DNA of 48,780 nt, taken from the NCBI GenBank assembly GCA_028703175.1, contig JAQVNJ010000033.1, positions 1 through 48,780 on the forward strand, in the 5' to 3' direction. Below are positions 1-8,470 of this stretch, piece after piece. The notes below the pieces were generated by a model. That model did no database searches. It was not told the DNA's origin and saw nothing but the letters and a program-made list of their open reading frames with translations. The position numbers and the translations under genes are program-made. The stretch's first letter is position 1; each line of letters starts with the position of its first letter. Origin of the DNA: JAAYCB01 sp012744395. Lineage in GTDB: Bacteria; Planctomycetota; Planctomycetia; Pirellulales; Thermoguttaceae.

Positions 1-253
1 GACGAACAAAGCCTGTGGAACCCCACTCACGACTGTCGCATCACTCCTATAAAAGCGCAATGCTCCCTCACAGATATTCCTCTGGCTCGGGTGACGGGCG
101 ACGGCCCAATCGCAAAACAGACAACTCAGCCGACTCCGCCGGGGGGCAAAAACGTAGAGAGACGCTGCTGCGCAAGCCGGCGCTCCGATCGTTCCGGGCC
201 AACGAGACAAGAATGCCCCGCCGCAAAAGGCTGCCTTGCGCGAACGACTTGGC

Positions 254-526
254 TTACCCCGAGGGAGGTGACCGCGCGGAAACGGAACCGCGGGACAGCT
301 TGTCAAACAGAACACAGGCAGGCAGAGGCAAGGCATCGCCCACAACCTCCACGACAACGAGCGAGGCGGGGGCGGACTCGCCCTGAGACAAGCTCTGGAG
401 CCACTGGCAGCAAGGGCAACTCCCCTGCTCAGACGGCTTCTCGTCGAACAAGTGCGAATGCGCTGCGATCAGCACAAAGCTGACGATCACCAGCATCACG
501 GCGAACTGCCGGACTCTAAGCGGCAT
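254..526 (-). CDS. Small hypothetical membrane-anchored protein with a CPCC motif
   Basis: A 90-residue protein of unknown function. The first 22 residues form a hydrophobic segment (VMLVIVSFVLIAA) preceded by two arginines, so it is a likely signal anchor or uncleaved signal peptide. It is followed by HSHLFDE and then CPCCQW near residue 38, where paired cysteines could bind metal or form a disulfide outside the membrane. The C-terminal half is low in charge and has no recognised domain. The ATG at 526 gives the full hydrophobic segment; a second ATG at 496 would shorten the positive end. No strong Shine-Dalgarno site is seen. It is divergent from thiC. Bases 1-253 downstream of it hold no supported gene. 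Confidence 0.5.
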   Translation of the reverse strand: MPLRVRQFAVMLVIVSFVLIAAHSHLFDEKPSEQGSCPCCQWLQSLSQGESAPASLVVVEVVGDALPLPACVLFDKLSRGSVSARSPPSG

Positions 527-692
527 CCTTCGACTCGCAAAAAAAGAACTTGCCTGACGGAATCAACAGCACGCGGCCTGTCGACCTGGACAGACCGCCA
601 GCGGAGGGACTCCGCCCCGCCGACAACTGCCTAGCATCCCTCTTATAACCTGGCGCTCCCCTCCCGGCAACTCCCGGCTCGCCGAGCGCCGA

Positions 693-720
693 TTGACAAC
701 CTCCCTACCAACGGTAGGAT
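693..720 (+). promoter_or_regulatory. Putative thiC promoter with an overlapping palindrome
   Basis: TTGACA at 693-698 and TAGGAT at 715-720 are separated by 16 bases, a good match to a housekeeping sigma-70 promoter. The palindrome CCTACC-AAC-GGTAGG (704-718) fills the spacer and overlaps the -10 box, the position expected of a repressor operator. The regulator is unknown. Transcription from here would leave a leader of roughly 165 bases before the thiC ATG. Confidence 0.5.
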
Positions 721-723
721 GGG

Positions 724-802
724 AGAGCGCGGTCGCCGCTGACCGGGGTGTCTTGGGAACGCTCACGCAGCCCCCCTTTGTAGTGGGGGCCCGCGCTTTT
801 TT
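724..802 (+). promoter_or_regulatory. Structured thiC leader, attenuator-like
   Basis: Three pairings can be read. CGGTC (730-734) pairs with GACCG (741-745). GCCCCC (770-775) pairs with GGGGGC (785-790). AGCGCGG (726-732) pairs with CCGCGCT (791-797), which runs into a T tract ending at 802. The first hairpin and the long outer stem share bases 730-732, so they exclude each other, as in terminator/antiterminator leaders. The usual thiC leader element, a TPP riboswitch, was looked for, but its conserved CTGAGA and the long 3' consensus were not found. Function is inferred from structure only. Confidence 0.35.
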
Positions 803-893
803 ACAGTCCACAACGCTCGCCCACGGACTCTCTCTCCTAGCGGAGAAGGATTGCCGCGGGCGCTCCGATACGCCTTTTCAACGGGACCCCCCC

Positions 894-2195
894 ATGACCC
901 AGATCGAGCAGGCTCGCGCCGGCAGAACCACTCCCGAGATGGAACAGGTCGCTCGGGATGAGCACCTGGACGCAAAGCTCGTCCGCGAGGAAGTCGCCCG
1001 CGGGCGGATGGTCATTCCGGCCAACAGGGTCCATCTCGAAAAGGGGCTCCACGCGGTCGGCATCGGCGTGGCCGCACGCACGAAGATCAACGCGAATCTG
1101 GGCAATTCGCCGCTTTCGAGCGATGCCGCCTGCGAATTGGCCAAGGTCCACTGCGCCATCCGCTACGGCGCCGACACGATCATGGACCTCTCCACCGGCG
1201 AGGAGATCGACGCGATCCGCCAGCGGATCATCGAGGCCGTCTCCGTCCCCGTCGGCACCGTGCCGATCTACCAGATGTGCGAGCAGCTCGACGACATCGT
1301 CGACATGCAGCCGCAGGACTTCCTCGATGTCGTCGAACACCAGGCCCGCCAGGGCGTCGACTACATGACCGTCCACTGCGCGGTGCTCCGCGAGCATCTG
1401 CCGCTGACGGAAAAACGCCTCACCGGGATCGTCAGCCGCGGCGGCTCCCTGGTGGCCAAGTGGATGGTCGCCCACAAACAGCAGAACCCCTTCTTCACCC
1501 ACTTCGACCAGCTCTGCGAAATCATGCGGGCCTACGACGTCACCTGGAGCCTCGGCGACGGGCTCCGCCCCGGCTCGGTGGCCGACGCCAGCGACGAGGC
1601 CCAATTCGCCGAACTGAAGGTGATGGCCGACCTGACCCCGCGCGCCTGGCGGCTTGGCTGCCAGGTGATGATCGAAGGGCCCGGCCACGTGCCGATGGAC
1701 CAGATCGAAATCAACGTCCGCCGGCAAATCGAGTGGTGCCACGGAGCGCCGTTCTACGTGCTCGGACCGATCGTAACCGACGTGGCCCCCGGCTACGACC
1801 ATATCACCAGCGCGATCGGCGCCGCGATGGCCGCCTGGTACGGCGCGGCCATGCTCTGCTATGTGACCCCCAAGGAGCACCTCGGCCTGCCCAACATGGA
1901 CGATGTCCGCCAAGGGGTCATCGCCTACAAGATCGCCGCCCACGCGGCGGACGTCGCCCGCCGGCGCCCCGGGGCCCAGCAGCGAGACAACGCCCTCTCC
2001 AAAGCCCGTTTCGATTTCGACTGGGACGAACAGTTCCGCCTCTCGCTCGATCCGGATACCGCCCGGCGGATGCACCAGCAGTCCCTCGCCGAGGCCGGCG
2101 GCGAACATCGTTATTGCAGCATGTGCGGCCCCAAGTTCTGCTCCATGAGGACCAGCGGCGAGTTGCGGCGGCTGGGCACGGAGCCGACCGGTTGA
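894..2195 (+). CDS. thiC: Phosphomethylpyrimidine synthase ThiC (HMP-P synthase)
   Basis: Radical-SAM enzyme that rearranges 5-aminoimidazole ribotide to 4-amino-5-hydroxymethyl-2-methylpyrimidine phosphate, the pyrimidine half of thiamine. The 433-residue product is the short ThiC form without the extra N-terminal domain. NANLGNS near residue 70, SRGGS, EGPGHVP and the C-terminal CSMCGPKFC (a CX2CX4C motif, cysteines about 408, 411 and 416) are the expected substrate and 4Fe-4S ligands. The frame stays open upstream to the promoter, but 894 is the only ATG ahead of the conserved start, and its ribosome-binding site is weak. No other thi gene is adjacent. The structured leader upstream suggests regulation, although a canonical TPP riboswitch is not visible. 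Confidence 0.96.
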   Translation: MTQIEQARAGRTTPEMEQVARDEHLDAKLVREEVARGRMVIPANRVHLEKGLHAVGIGVAARTKINANLGNSPLSSDAACELAKVHCAIRYGADTIMDLSTGEEIDAIRQRIIEAVSVPVGTVPIYQMCEQLDDIVDMQPQDFLDVVEHQARQGVDYMTVHCAVLREHLPLTEKRLTGIVSRGGSLVAKWMVAHKQQNPFFTHFDQLCEIMRAYDVTWSLGDGLRPGSVADASDEAQFAELKVMADLTPRAWRLGCQVMIEGPGHVPMDQIEINVRRQIEWCHGAPFYVLGPIVTDVAPGYDHITSAIGAAMAAWYGAAMLCYVTPKEHLGLPNMDDVRQGVIAYKIAAHAADVARRRPGAQQRDNALSKARFDFDWDEQFRLSLDPDTARRMHQQSLAEAGGEHRYCSMCGPKFCSMRTSGELRRLGTEPTG

Positions 2196-2269
2196 CGCGG
2201 GCGAGCGGGCCTGGCCAGAATAGGGGAAATCAGTCCGAGGCTCTGAAATTCTTTCCACGAGGAGCAACC

Positions 2270-2962
2270 ATGTCACGACTGGCTCTGTCCGCTGTTCTGA
2301 TTTCTGTCTTCGCCTCCGCTGCAATTGCCGCTGACGAGGACGCCGGGGCCCCCCGCGGACTCTCCCACCAGGAGACGGCCGAAGGTTTCGTTTCCCTCTT
2401 CGACGGCAAGACGCTCAAAGGCTGGCAGGGCGACGACAAAGGCTATTTCGCCGAGAACGGTGTGCTCGTCTGCGCCCCCGGCGGAAAGCTCATGACCGAA
2501 AAGGAATATTCCGATTTCGTCTTCCGCTTCGAATTCAAACTCCAGCCCAACGGCAACAACGGCGTCGGCATCCGCGCGCCGCTGGCCGGCGACGCCGCCT
2601 ACAACGGCATGGAAATCCAGATTCTCGACGATTCCGGCAGCCAGTTCGCCGGCAAGCTCAAGCCCTACCAGTACCACGGCTCGATCTACGGCGTCGTGCC
2701 CTGCAAGCAAGGCCACCAGAAGCCCGTCGGCGAGTGGAACTGCCAGGAAATCCGCGCCGATGGACCGAAGATCAAGGTCACCCTGAACGGCCAGGTAATC
2801 GTCGACGCCGACCTCAGCCAGATCAACGAGACGATGGACGGACGGCCGCATCCCGGACTGCACAACGAGAAGGGATTCATCGGATTTCTCGGCCACGGGT
2901 CGCGGATCGAGTTCCGCAACATCCGCATCAAGCAGCTCAACCAAGACAAGAAGTCCCTGTAA
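2270..2962 (+). CDS. Secreted DUF1080 (3-keto-disaccharide hydrolase-like) protein
   Basis: A 230-residue exported protein. Residues 1-20 are a signal peptide ending in AIAA. The rest is one DUF1080 domain, a concanavalin-like beta-sandwich, with the family opening FVSLFDGKTLKGWQG, a central NGNNGVGIR stretch and the closing IEFRNIRIKQL. Family members include 3-keto-glycoside hydrolases and carbohydrate-binding proteins, and planctomycetes carry many paralogues. Substrate cannot be told from sequence. A good Shine-Dalgarno site (GAGGAG) lies just before the ATG. A ROK sugar kinase starts 17 bases after the stop, so the two are probably cotranscribed for sugar use. Confidence 0.9.
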   Translation: MSRLALSAVLISVFASAAIAADEDAGAPRGLSHQETAEGFVSLFDGKTLKGWQGDDKGYFAENGVLVCAPGGKLMTEKEYSDFVFRFEFKLQPNGNNGVGIRAPLAGDAAYNGMEIQILDDSGSQFAGKLKPYQYHGSIYGVVPCKQGHQKPVGEWNCQEIRADGPKIKVTLNGQVIVDADLSQINETMDGRPHPGLHNEKGFIGFLGHGSRIEFRNIRIKQLNQDKKSL

Positions 2963-2978
2963 GCCGCCTCCGCACGCC

Positions 2979-3923
2979 ATGTATCTGGGCATCGAAATCG
3001 GGGGCACGAAGCTCCAGCTTGCCGTCGCCGCGGAGGGCGCCGGGCGCCTCGACGATCTGGTCCGCCTCGATGTCGCCCCCGACCTCGGCGCCGAGCGAAT
3101 CCGGCAGCGGATCGCCGCAGCCGGCCGGCGGCTGATCGCCGAGCACCCTGTCGAAGCGATCGGCGTGGGTTTTGGCGGACCGGTCGACGCCGCGGCGGGA
3201 CGCTCGATCACCAGCCACCAGGTTGCCGGTTGGGAAAATTTTCCACTTGTCCAATGGTGCCAGGAGACCCTGGGACCGCCGACCGTGCTCGTGAACGACT
3301 CCGACGCCGCCGGCCTGGCCGAAGCCCGGTTCGGGGCGGGGCAAGGAAGCCGCGTCGTCTTCTACAGCAACGTCGGCAGCGGGATCGGCGGCGCCTTGGT
3401 GATCGATGGCACACTCTACCCGGGCGGCGGCGGCGTGGCCGCCGAACTCGGGCACCTCCGCCCCGGCCTCGACTGCCGCTCCGCCCGGCAGACCGTCGAA
3501 TCGCTTGCCAGTGGCTGGGGCATGGCGGACGCAGCGCGGAGGCAAGTCGCCCAGAATCCTCAGACGAGCGCGGCGATCGATCTTCTCCGCCGCTGCGAGG
3601 GGGCGCCGCGGCGACTGACCGCGAAAATCCTGGCCGAGGCCGCCGAGGAGGGAAACGCCCTCGCGGCGAGCGCTTTTCATCACGCCTGCCAGGTCTACGG
3701 CTGGGCCCTCGCCCAAATGATCACCCTCCTTGCGCCCAACGTCGTCGTCCTCGGCGGAGGCGTCTCCCTCGTCGGCGAGAAACGGTTCCTCGACCCGCTC
3801 CGCGCGCACGTCGACCGCTACGTCTTCCCGCCCCTCCGCGAGTCGTTTGCGCTCCGGCTGGCCGCCCTCGGCGAACAGGTCGTCCTCCACGGCGCGATCG
3901 CCCTGGCCGCCGCGGCCCGCTAG
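2979..3923 (+). CDS. ROK-family sugar kinase (glucokinase-like)
   Basis: A 314-residue cytoplasmic sugar kinase, likely phosphorylating glucose or a related hexose with ATP. GIEIGGTKLQLAVA at the N-terminus is the phosphate-1 loop, GFGGPVD the following strand, VNDSDAAG near residue 108 carries the catalytic aspartate, and SNVGSGIGGALV is the phosphate-2 loop. The zinc-binding cysteine motif of typical ROK proteins is absent: after GHLRPGLDCRSA there is no CxCGxxGC. The ROK-type kinase fold is clear, but the divergent zinc region makes the exact substrate uncertain. It lies 17 bases behind the DUF1080 gene, consistent with a short sugar-utilisation unit. Confidence 0.88.
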   Translation: MYLGIEIGGTKLQLAVAAEGAGRLDDLVRLDVAPDLGAERIRQRIAAAGRRLIAEHPVEAIGVGFGGPVDAAAGRSITSHQVAGWENFPLVQWCQETLGPPTVLVNDSDAAGLAEARFGAGQGSRVVFYSNVGSGIGGALVIDGTLYPGGGGVAAELGHLRPGLDCRSARQTVESLASGWGMADAARRQVAQNPQTSAAIDLLRRCEGAPRRLTAKILAEAAEEGNALAASAFHHACQVYGWALAQMITLLAPNVVVLGGGVSLVGEKRFLDPLRAHVDRYVFPPLRESFALRLAALGEQVVLHGAIALAAAAR

Positions 3924-4076
3924 CCGGGCGACGCTCTCCTGACTGCCGGCCGTCTCCTCGCGCCGGTGGGCCTGACGGCCGACGTCGACGAGAACGACCG
4001 CTCCAAGGTCCAGGTGACCGGGACGATCGCCGGCGGCGACCGCTCCATCACCATTTCCCTGGGCGGCGATTGGTAA
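3924..4076 (+). pseudogene. Coding-like remnant, 3' end of an unrecognised gene
   Basis: Directly after the ROK stop, the same frame stays open for 50 codons to a TAA. It reads like protein, not noise: it contains GLTADVDENDRSKVQVTGT and ends in SITISLGGDW. There is no start codon or ribosome-binding site, so this looks like the C-terminus of a gene whose front was deleted. I do not recognise the family. Confidence 0.35.
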
Positions 4077-4386
4077 TCATCGTTCACACCCGGGGCCCGG
4101 CCGACAAAGGGACGAGTCCCGTTTTCGCGGCAAGGGTCGCTGCACACCTCGTCAGCCGGCGAATCTCCGGCAAGACTCGGTACAGTCTCCGCGAACGCCC
4201 ACACAAACGAGTCCCATGCCGCAGACCTGTCCCTGGCGGGATTGGCATACAGTGCCGATGCTCCGGCAACATCCGCCGCGGGCCTTCTGCAATCGAGCTG
4301 GTTGACGCACCTTGGGGGGGAGATCACAATGGGGCCGCTAATTCTGCCCATCGGCCGAGGGGATGATCGAAAAGGAGGCGCGGGAC
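4077..4386. other. Intergenic, no gene seen
   Basis: The 310 bases between the remnant and the oxidoreductase gene hold no supported gene. The last part contains the Shine-Dalgarno site AAAGGAGG (4371-4378) for the next gene. No convincing promoter pair or terminator was identified. Confidence 0.4.
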
Positions 4387-5496
4387 ATGCACACGGGGGT
4401 CTGCCGCTGGGGCATCCTGGGAACGGCGGGAATCGCGCGGAAGAACTGGCAGGCCATCCGCAACGCGCCGAACTGTTCGTTGACGGCCGTCGCCAGCCGC
4501 GATCCCAAGCGGTGTCGGCGCTTCATCAGCGCGTGCCAACGGCACGCTTCCTTTGATCCTCCCCCGCGCGCTTGCGACGACTACCAAGACCTGTTGGCCG
4601 GCGATACGGTGGATGCCGTGTACATCCCCTTGCCGACGGTGATTCGCAAGCCGTGGGCCGTTCGCGCGGCGGAAGCAGGAAAGCACGTGCTCGTCGAGAA
4701 ACCGGTAGGCGCGAATTCCCGGGACGTGCGGGAGATTCTGGCGGCTTGCCGGCACAACAACGTGCAGTTCATGGACGGCGTGATGTTCATGCACAGCCGG
4801 CGGCTGGAGGGCATCCGAGAGGTCCTCGCCGACGGGCAGAGCCTCGGCCCGCTCAAGCGGATCGCTTCCCACTTCACGTTCGGCGCCACCAGCGAGTTCT
4901 TCGCGAACAACATCCGCACCCACAGCGGGCTCGAGCCGCTCGGCTGCCTCGGGGACCTGGGCTGGTACAATATCCGCTTCACGCTCTGGGTCATGAACTG
5001 GGAGTTGCCGGCAAAGGTTACGGGCCACATCCTGGCCGAGCATCACCGCCCGGACAGTCCCGAAGCCATCCCCACGGACTTCTCGGCCGAGTTGTACTTT
5101 GCCAGCGGAGTCTCGGCAAGTTTTTACTGCTCGTTCTTGGCCGAGATCCAGCAGTGGGCAAACTTGGGAGGGACGAAGGGATTTGTCCACGTACCCGACT
5201 TCGTGCTTCCCCGCTACGGCGCCGAAGTCGCCTGGGAAGTGTCGAATCCCGTCTACAACGTAATCGGCTGCAACTTCAACATGGAAGAGCACGTGCGGCA
5301 TTTCGCTGCCCGCGAGTACAGCAATAGCGCCGAGAACTCGCAAGAGACAAACATGTTTCGCCGCTTCGGCGAGCTGGCGCTTTCGGGCGAGCCGGACCAT
5401 TCATGGGACGAGATGACCCTGAAGACCCAACAAGTCCTGGACGCCTGCCTCCGTTCGGCCCGCTCGGGCGGAACGATCGTCGACCTGTCCGGTTAA
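4387..5496 (+). CDS. Gfo/Idh/MocA-family NAD(P)-dependent oxidoreductase
   Basis: A 369-residue dehydrogenase of the glucose-fructose oxidoreductase/inositol dehydrogenase family, which oxidises or reduces sugars, inositols or sugar derivatives with NAD(P). WGILGTAGIARKNW at residues 8-21 is the Rossmann dinucleotide site, EKPVG at 104-108 is the conserved lysine motif, and DLGWYNIR in the C-terminal domain carries the usual tyrosine-containing helix. An in-frame ATG exists at 4363, but the strong AAAGGAGG sits between it and the ATG at 4387, so 4387 is preferred. Substrate is unknown. The neighbours (ROK kinase, DUF1080) suggest sugar metabolism. Confidence 0.9.
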   Translation: MHTGVCRWGILGTAGIARKNWQAIRNAPNCSLTAVASRDPKRCRRFISACQRHASFDPPPRACDDYQDLLAGDTVDAVYIPLPTVIRKPWAVRAAEAGKHVLVEKPVGANSRDVREILAACRHNNVQFMDGVMFMHSRRLEGIREVLADGQSLGPLKRIASHFTFGATSEFFANNIRTHSGLEPLGCLGDLGWYNIRFTLWVMNWELPAKVTGHILAEHHRPDSPEAIPTDFSAELYFASGVSASFYCSFLAEIQQWANLGGTKGFVHVPDFVLPRYGAEVAWEVSNPVYNVIGCNFNMEEHVRHFAAREYSNSAENSQETNMFRRFGELALSGEPDHSWDEMTLKTQQVLDACLRSARSGGTIVDLSG

Positions 5497-5595
5497 TGCG
5501 AGCAAATTCTCACGGACCCAGCCAGTTTCTTGAAACCGTGAAGGGCCATCCCGGGAAGAGGCGTTGCCCACCCAAGCAGAAAAGCGAGTCCGCCG

Positions 5596-7154
5596 ATGAA
5601 CACAACGAGAAAACAGACACGGATAGCCGGCGCCGCCGCCCTGTTGTGCACGCTGCTGGCAGCGAGCCACGCCGCCGAGTTCCACGTTGCCCCCGGCGGC
5701 AGCGATGCCAACCCCGGCACCGAGGACCGGCCGTTTGCCACGCTCGAGCGGGCGCGCGACGAGATCCGCCGCCTCAAGGCCGCCGGTCCGCTCCCCGCCG
5801 GCGGGATCACTGTCGAACTCCGCGGCGGCGACTACGAGCTAGCGCGCCCCTTTCAACTGACGGCCGAGGACAGCGGCGACCCGAACGCCCCGATCGTCTA
5901 CCGGGCGAGCCGGGGCGAGACCGCAAAACTCGTCGGCGGGCGCGTGCTCGCAGACTGGCGGCCGCTGGCCGATCCGGCCGTGCTCGATCGCCTCCCCGAG
6001 CCGGCGCGAGGCCAGGTCTGGCAGGCCGATCTGAAGGCCGCCGGCGTCACCGACCTGGAGGGCATCCACGGCGCCACGACCTACCAGTCGGACCCCGGCC
6101 TCGAACTCTTCTTCCAGGACAAGCCGATGACGCTCGCCCGCTACCCCAACTCGGGATACATGCGGATCGCCAGTGCTTTGGACGACGAGGGAAAGCCCCA
6201 GGCAGGGACCGTGACCACCGCCAAAGGGGCCTTCCTCTGCGACGACCCTCGACCCTCCCGCTGGGTCAACGAAAGAGACGTCTGGCTCCACGGTTTCTGG
6301 ATCTGGGATTGGGCGGACAGGCGAATCCCGCTGGCCGGCGTGGACCCCGCGGCCCGAACGATCAGCCTTGGGCCCAGAGAGGGGCAGACCTTTGGCATCC
6401 GCACCGGGCAATGGTTCTACGCCGAGAATCTCCTCGCCGAGTTGGACAGCCCCGGCGAGTGGTACTTGGACCGCGACCGCTCGATCCTCTACTTCTGGCC
6501 GCCGCCGCCCCTCTCGTCGGGCAAGGCCGTCGTCTCCGTCGTCCGCGACCTGGTCCGCCTCGACGGTGTCGCGCCCGTCGCCTTCCGCAACCTGCTTCTC
6601 GAGGCCGGAAGCGGCAGCGCGTTTCTGATCAAGGGCGGCGACAGTGTCCGCCTCGTCGCCGCGACAATCTCATCACCACCAACATGTTCATCCACTGCCC
6701 GCGGGCCTTCAGCATCGACGCCCGCGGGCTCGGCTGGGCCAAGGGCGTGGGCGTTTTCGCGACGAAGGAGCTGATCGACCTGAATTACAGGCAGCCCCCC
6801 TGGTCGGTCCGCTACCCCGAGCTGCTGAACATCCTGGAGGACGAGCCGCTTGCGCCCAAGGGCAACGTCATGGCCCGCAACATCTGCTGGGATGGCAAGT
6901 GGGGTTCGACGGAGTCGAAGGCCCAGCCCTACGTGAAGTTTGAAGACAACCTGATCGGCGTCGACCCTCGCTTCGTCGCCAAGCCCCCCGCGGATTTCCG
7001 CCTCGCCGAGGACTCGCCGGCCTGGAAACTCGGCTTCCAGCCGATCCCCCTGGACAAGATCGGCGTCTATCCGAGCGATCAGCGGGCCTCCTGGCCGCTT
7101 GACACCGCCGGCGCCCGGGCCGCGGCCTCGCCCGAACGGAAGAAGTCCCCCTAA
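5596..7154 (+). pseudogene. Secreted right-handed beta-helix protein, broken by internal deletion and frameshift
   Basis: The first about 355 codons encode a signal peptide (cleavage near SHAA) and an N-terminal beta-helix protein, with FHVAPGGSDANPGTEDRPFA, WYLDRDRSILYFWPP and an end near GGDSVRLVA. At about 6655-6663 the sequence jumps, in a different frame, into what is normally the C-terminal third: DNLITTNMFIHCPRAFSIDA, then EDNLIGVDPRF to a TAA at 7154. The central coils of the helix, probably around 200 residues judging from relatives, are missing. One deletion explains both the loss and the frame change. Intact relatives are exported polysaccharide-active or polysaccharide-binding proteins. 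The gene is very unlikely to be functional, unless the deletion is an assembly error. Confidence 0.8.
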
Positions 7155-7428
7155 CCCTACCTTCCTGGGAAAACCCGGCATCTACCTCGAAGACCTCTAC
7201 GTGCGGCCCGGAATGAGAGGGCTTGGAGTCGGCAAGACCATGTTGTCCCACCTGGCCAACCTCGCACTCGAGCGAGACTGCGGGCGGCTCGAGTGGTCGG
7301 TGCTCGGATGGAATCAGCCCGCCCTGAAGTTCTACGATTCGATTGGGGCGGAGCCGATCAGCGAATGGACCGTGCAGAGGATCACGGGCAACTCGCTGAT
7401 CAGTCTGGCAAAGGGGAATAGCGTTTAG
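7155..7428 (+). pseudogene. GNAT acetyltransferase, 5'-truncated
   Basis: Right after the stop of the broken beta-helix gene, a new frame encodes the C-terminal half of a GCN5-related N-acetyltransferase. PGIYLEDLYVRPGMRGLGVG is strand beta-4 plus the acetyl-CoA loop, followed by RLEWSVLGWNQPALKFYDSI, typical of diamine/spermidine acetyltransferase-like members. The roughly 65-70 N-terminal residues are missing and no start codon or Shine-Dalgarno site precedes the conserved part. The junction with the previous relic is almost base-to-base, so one rearrangement may have damaged both genes. Confidence 0.75.
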
Positions 7429-7537
7429 AAGAGGATCCCCGCAAGCCAGTCTACACGCCACAACGCGGCGCCGGTGCGAACAGCGATTCCGGATCTTGCC
7501 GCCCGTCCCGAAGGGACACCCCTAAGCCAGCCCTGGG

Positions 7538-8350
7538 TCAGAAGCTCTTTGGGTAAGCCCGCGTGATTGCCAGGACTTCGTCGCGGATCCGCCCATTCGT
7601 GGCCACGGCTTCGCCCGACTGGATCGTCGCCTTGCCTTGCCAGTCGGTGAAGGAACCGCCCGCCCCTTCAATGATCGGTTGCAGCGCGGCGGCGTCCCAG
7701 AGGCTCATCGAGGCGTCGATCATCACTTCTGCCCTCCCGGTGGCCAACAGGAGATAGCCATAGCAGTCGCCCCAGGTTCGCGTGAGCCGGGCCGCGGACT
7801 GGAGCCGCTCGTAGGCTTCCTGCCGGCCGGCTTCCGCAAAGCAGCCCACTTCGCTGGTCAAGAAAAGCCCTTCGCCCAGCCGCGAGCAGTCAGAGACACG
7901 GGCCCGCCTGGGAGGAGCCGAACCGCGCGTGTACCACGCCCCCTGGCCGCGGGCGGCATACACGCACTCTTCGAGGGCGGGAATCAGGATCACGCCGGCG
8001 GCCCCCTCCCCCCCCTGCTCGATGGCCACGAGCGTGCCGTAAAGCGGCACGCCGTGGATGAACGACTTCGTGCCGTCGATCGGGTCGAGAATCCAGCGCC
8101 GCCCGCTCGTGCCCGCCGCTTCCGGCAACTCCTCCCCGACGATCCCGTCGGCCGGGTAGGCCTCGCCGATCCGCTTTCGCAGGTGCTCTTCCGCCAGGCG
8201 ATCGGCGATCGTCACCGGGCTGTCGTCGCTCTTGCGCTCCACCGCCAGCCCTTCCCGGCGAAAGTGCTCGAGCGTGATCGCGCCGGCCTCGCGGGCGATC
8301 GTGATCGCAAATTCGAGTTGGCAGACAAGCGAGTCGTCCGTGGGAGGCAT
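7538..8350 (-). CDS. Inositol-monophosphatase-family phosphatase (HisN-like)
   Basis: A 270-residue metal-dependent phosphatase of the FIG/IMPase superfamily. It shows the complete metal site: GEE at residues 72-74, DPIDGT at 89-94 and the late WDAAALQPIIEGAGG. The sequence resembles bacterial histidinol-phosphate phosphatases of the IMPase type (HisN) as well as inositol monophosphatases. No his gene is nearby, so the substrate stays open. The start at 8350 is chosen because GAGGAAAG lies just upstream on the minus strand; the frame continues further upstream across a palindromic repeat and is unlikely to be translated there. A Uma2 gene lies upstream in the same orientation. Confidence 0.88.
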   Translation of the reverse strand: MPPTDDSLVCQLEFAITIAREAGAITLEHFRREGLAVERKSDDSPVTIADRLAEEHLRKRIGEAYPADGIVGEELPEAAGTSGRRWILDPIDGTKSFIHGVPLYGTLVAIEQGGEGAAGVILIPALEECVYAARGQGAWYTRGSAPPRRARVSDCSRLGEGLFLTSEVGCFAEAGRQEAYERLQSAARLTRTWGDCYGYLLLATGRAEVMIDASMSLWDAAALQPIIEGAGGSFTDWQGKATIQSGEAVATNGRIRDEVLAITRAYPKSF

Positions 8351-8377
8351 GCGGGTGCTTTCCTCTGCGAGTGGGGC

Positions 8378-8406
8378 GTCCCCAAGCCGGAGCTTGGCAA
8401 CGAGGG
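8378..8406. repeat. Dispersed palindromic repeat, copy 1
   Basis: CCCAAGCCGGAGCTTGGC followed by AACGAGG matches the palindromic element found again at 9207, 13477, 13554, 13624 and 36820. It lies between the phosphatase and Uma2 genes. A degenerate second copy (CATTCCCAAACT to GGAACAAGG) follows at about 8424-8459. Confidence 0.75.
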
Positions 8407-8470
8407 ATTGCTTCGTCAGGTAACGTTCCATTCCCAAACTGGCGCTTCGGAACAAGGAAAGAGGGATGCC

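Noticed and set aside
700..893. TPP riboswitch upstream of thiC
   Set aside because: GGGGTG occurs, but CTGAGA and the long 3' conserved block are absent; a covariance search would be needed.
837..2324. 495-codon minus-strand frame opposite thiC
   Set aside because: Shadow of thiC; no family resemblance.
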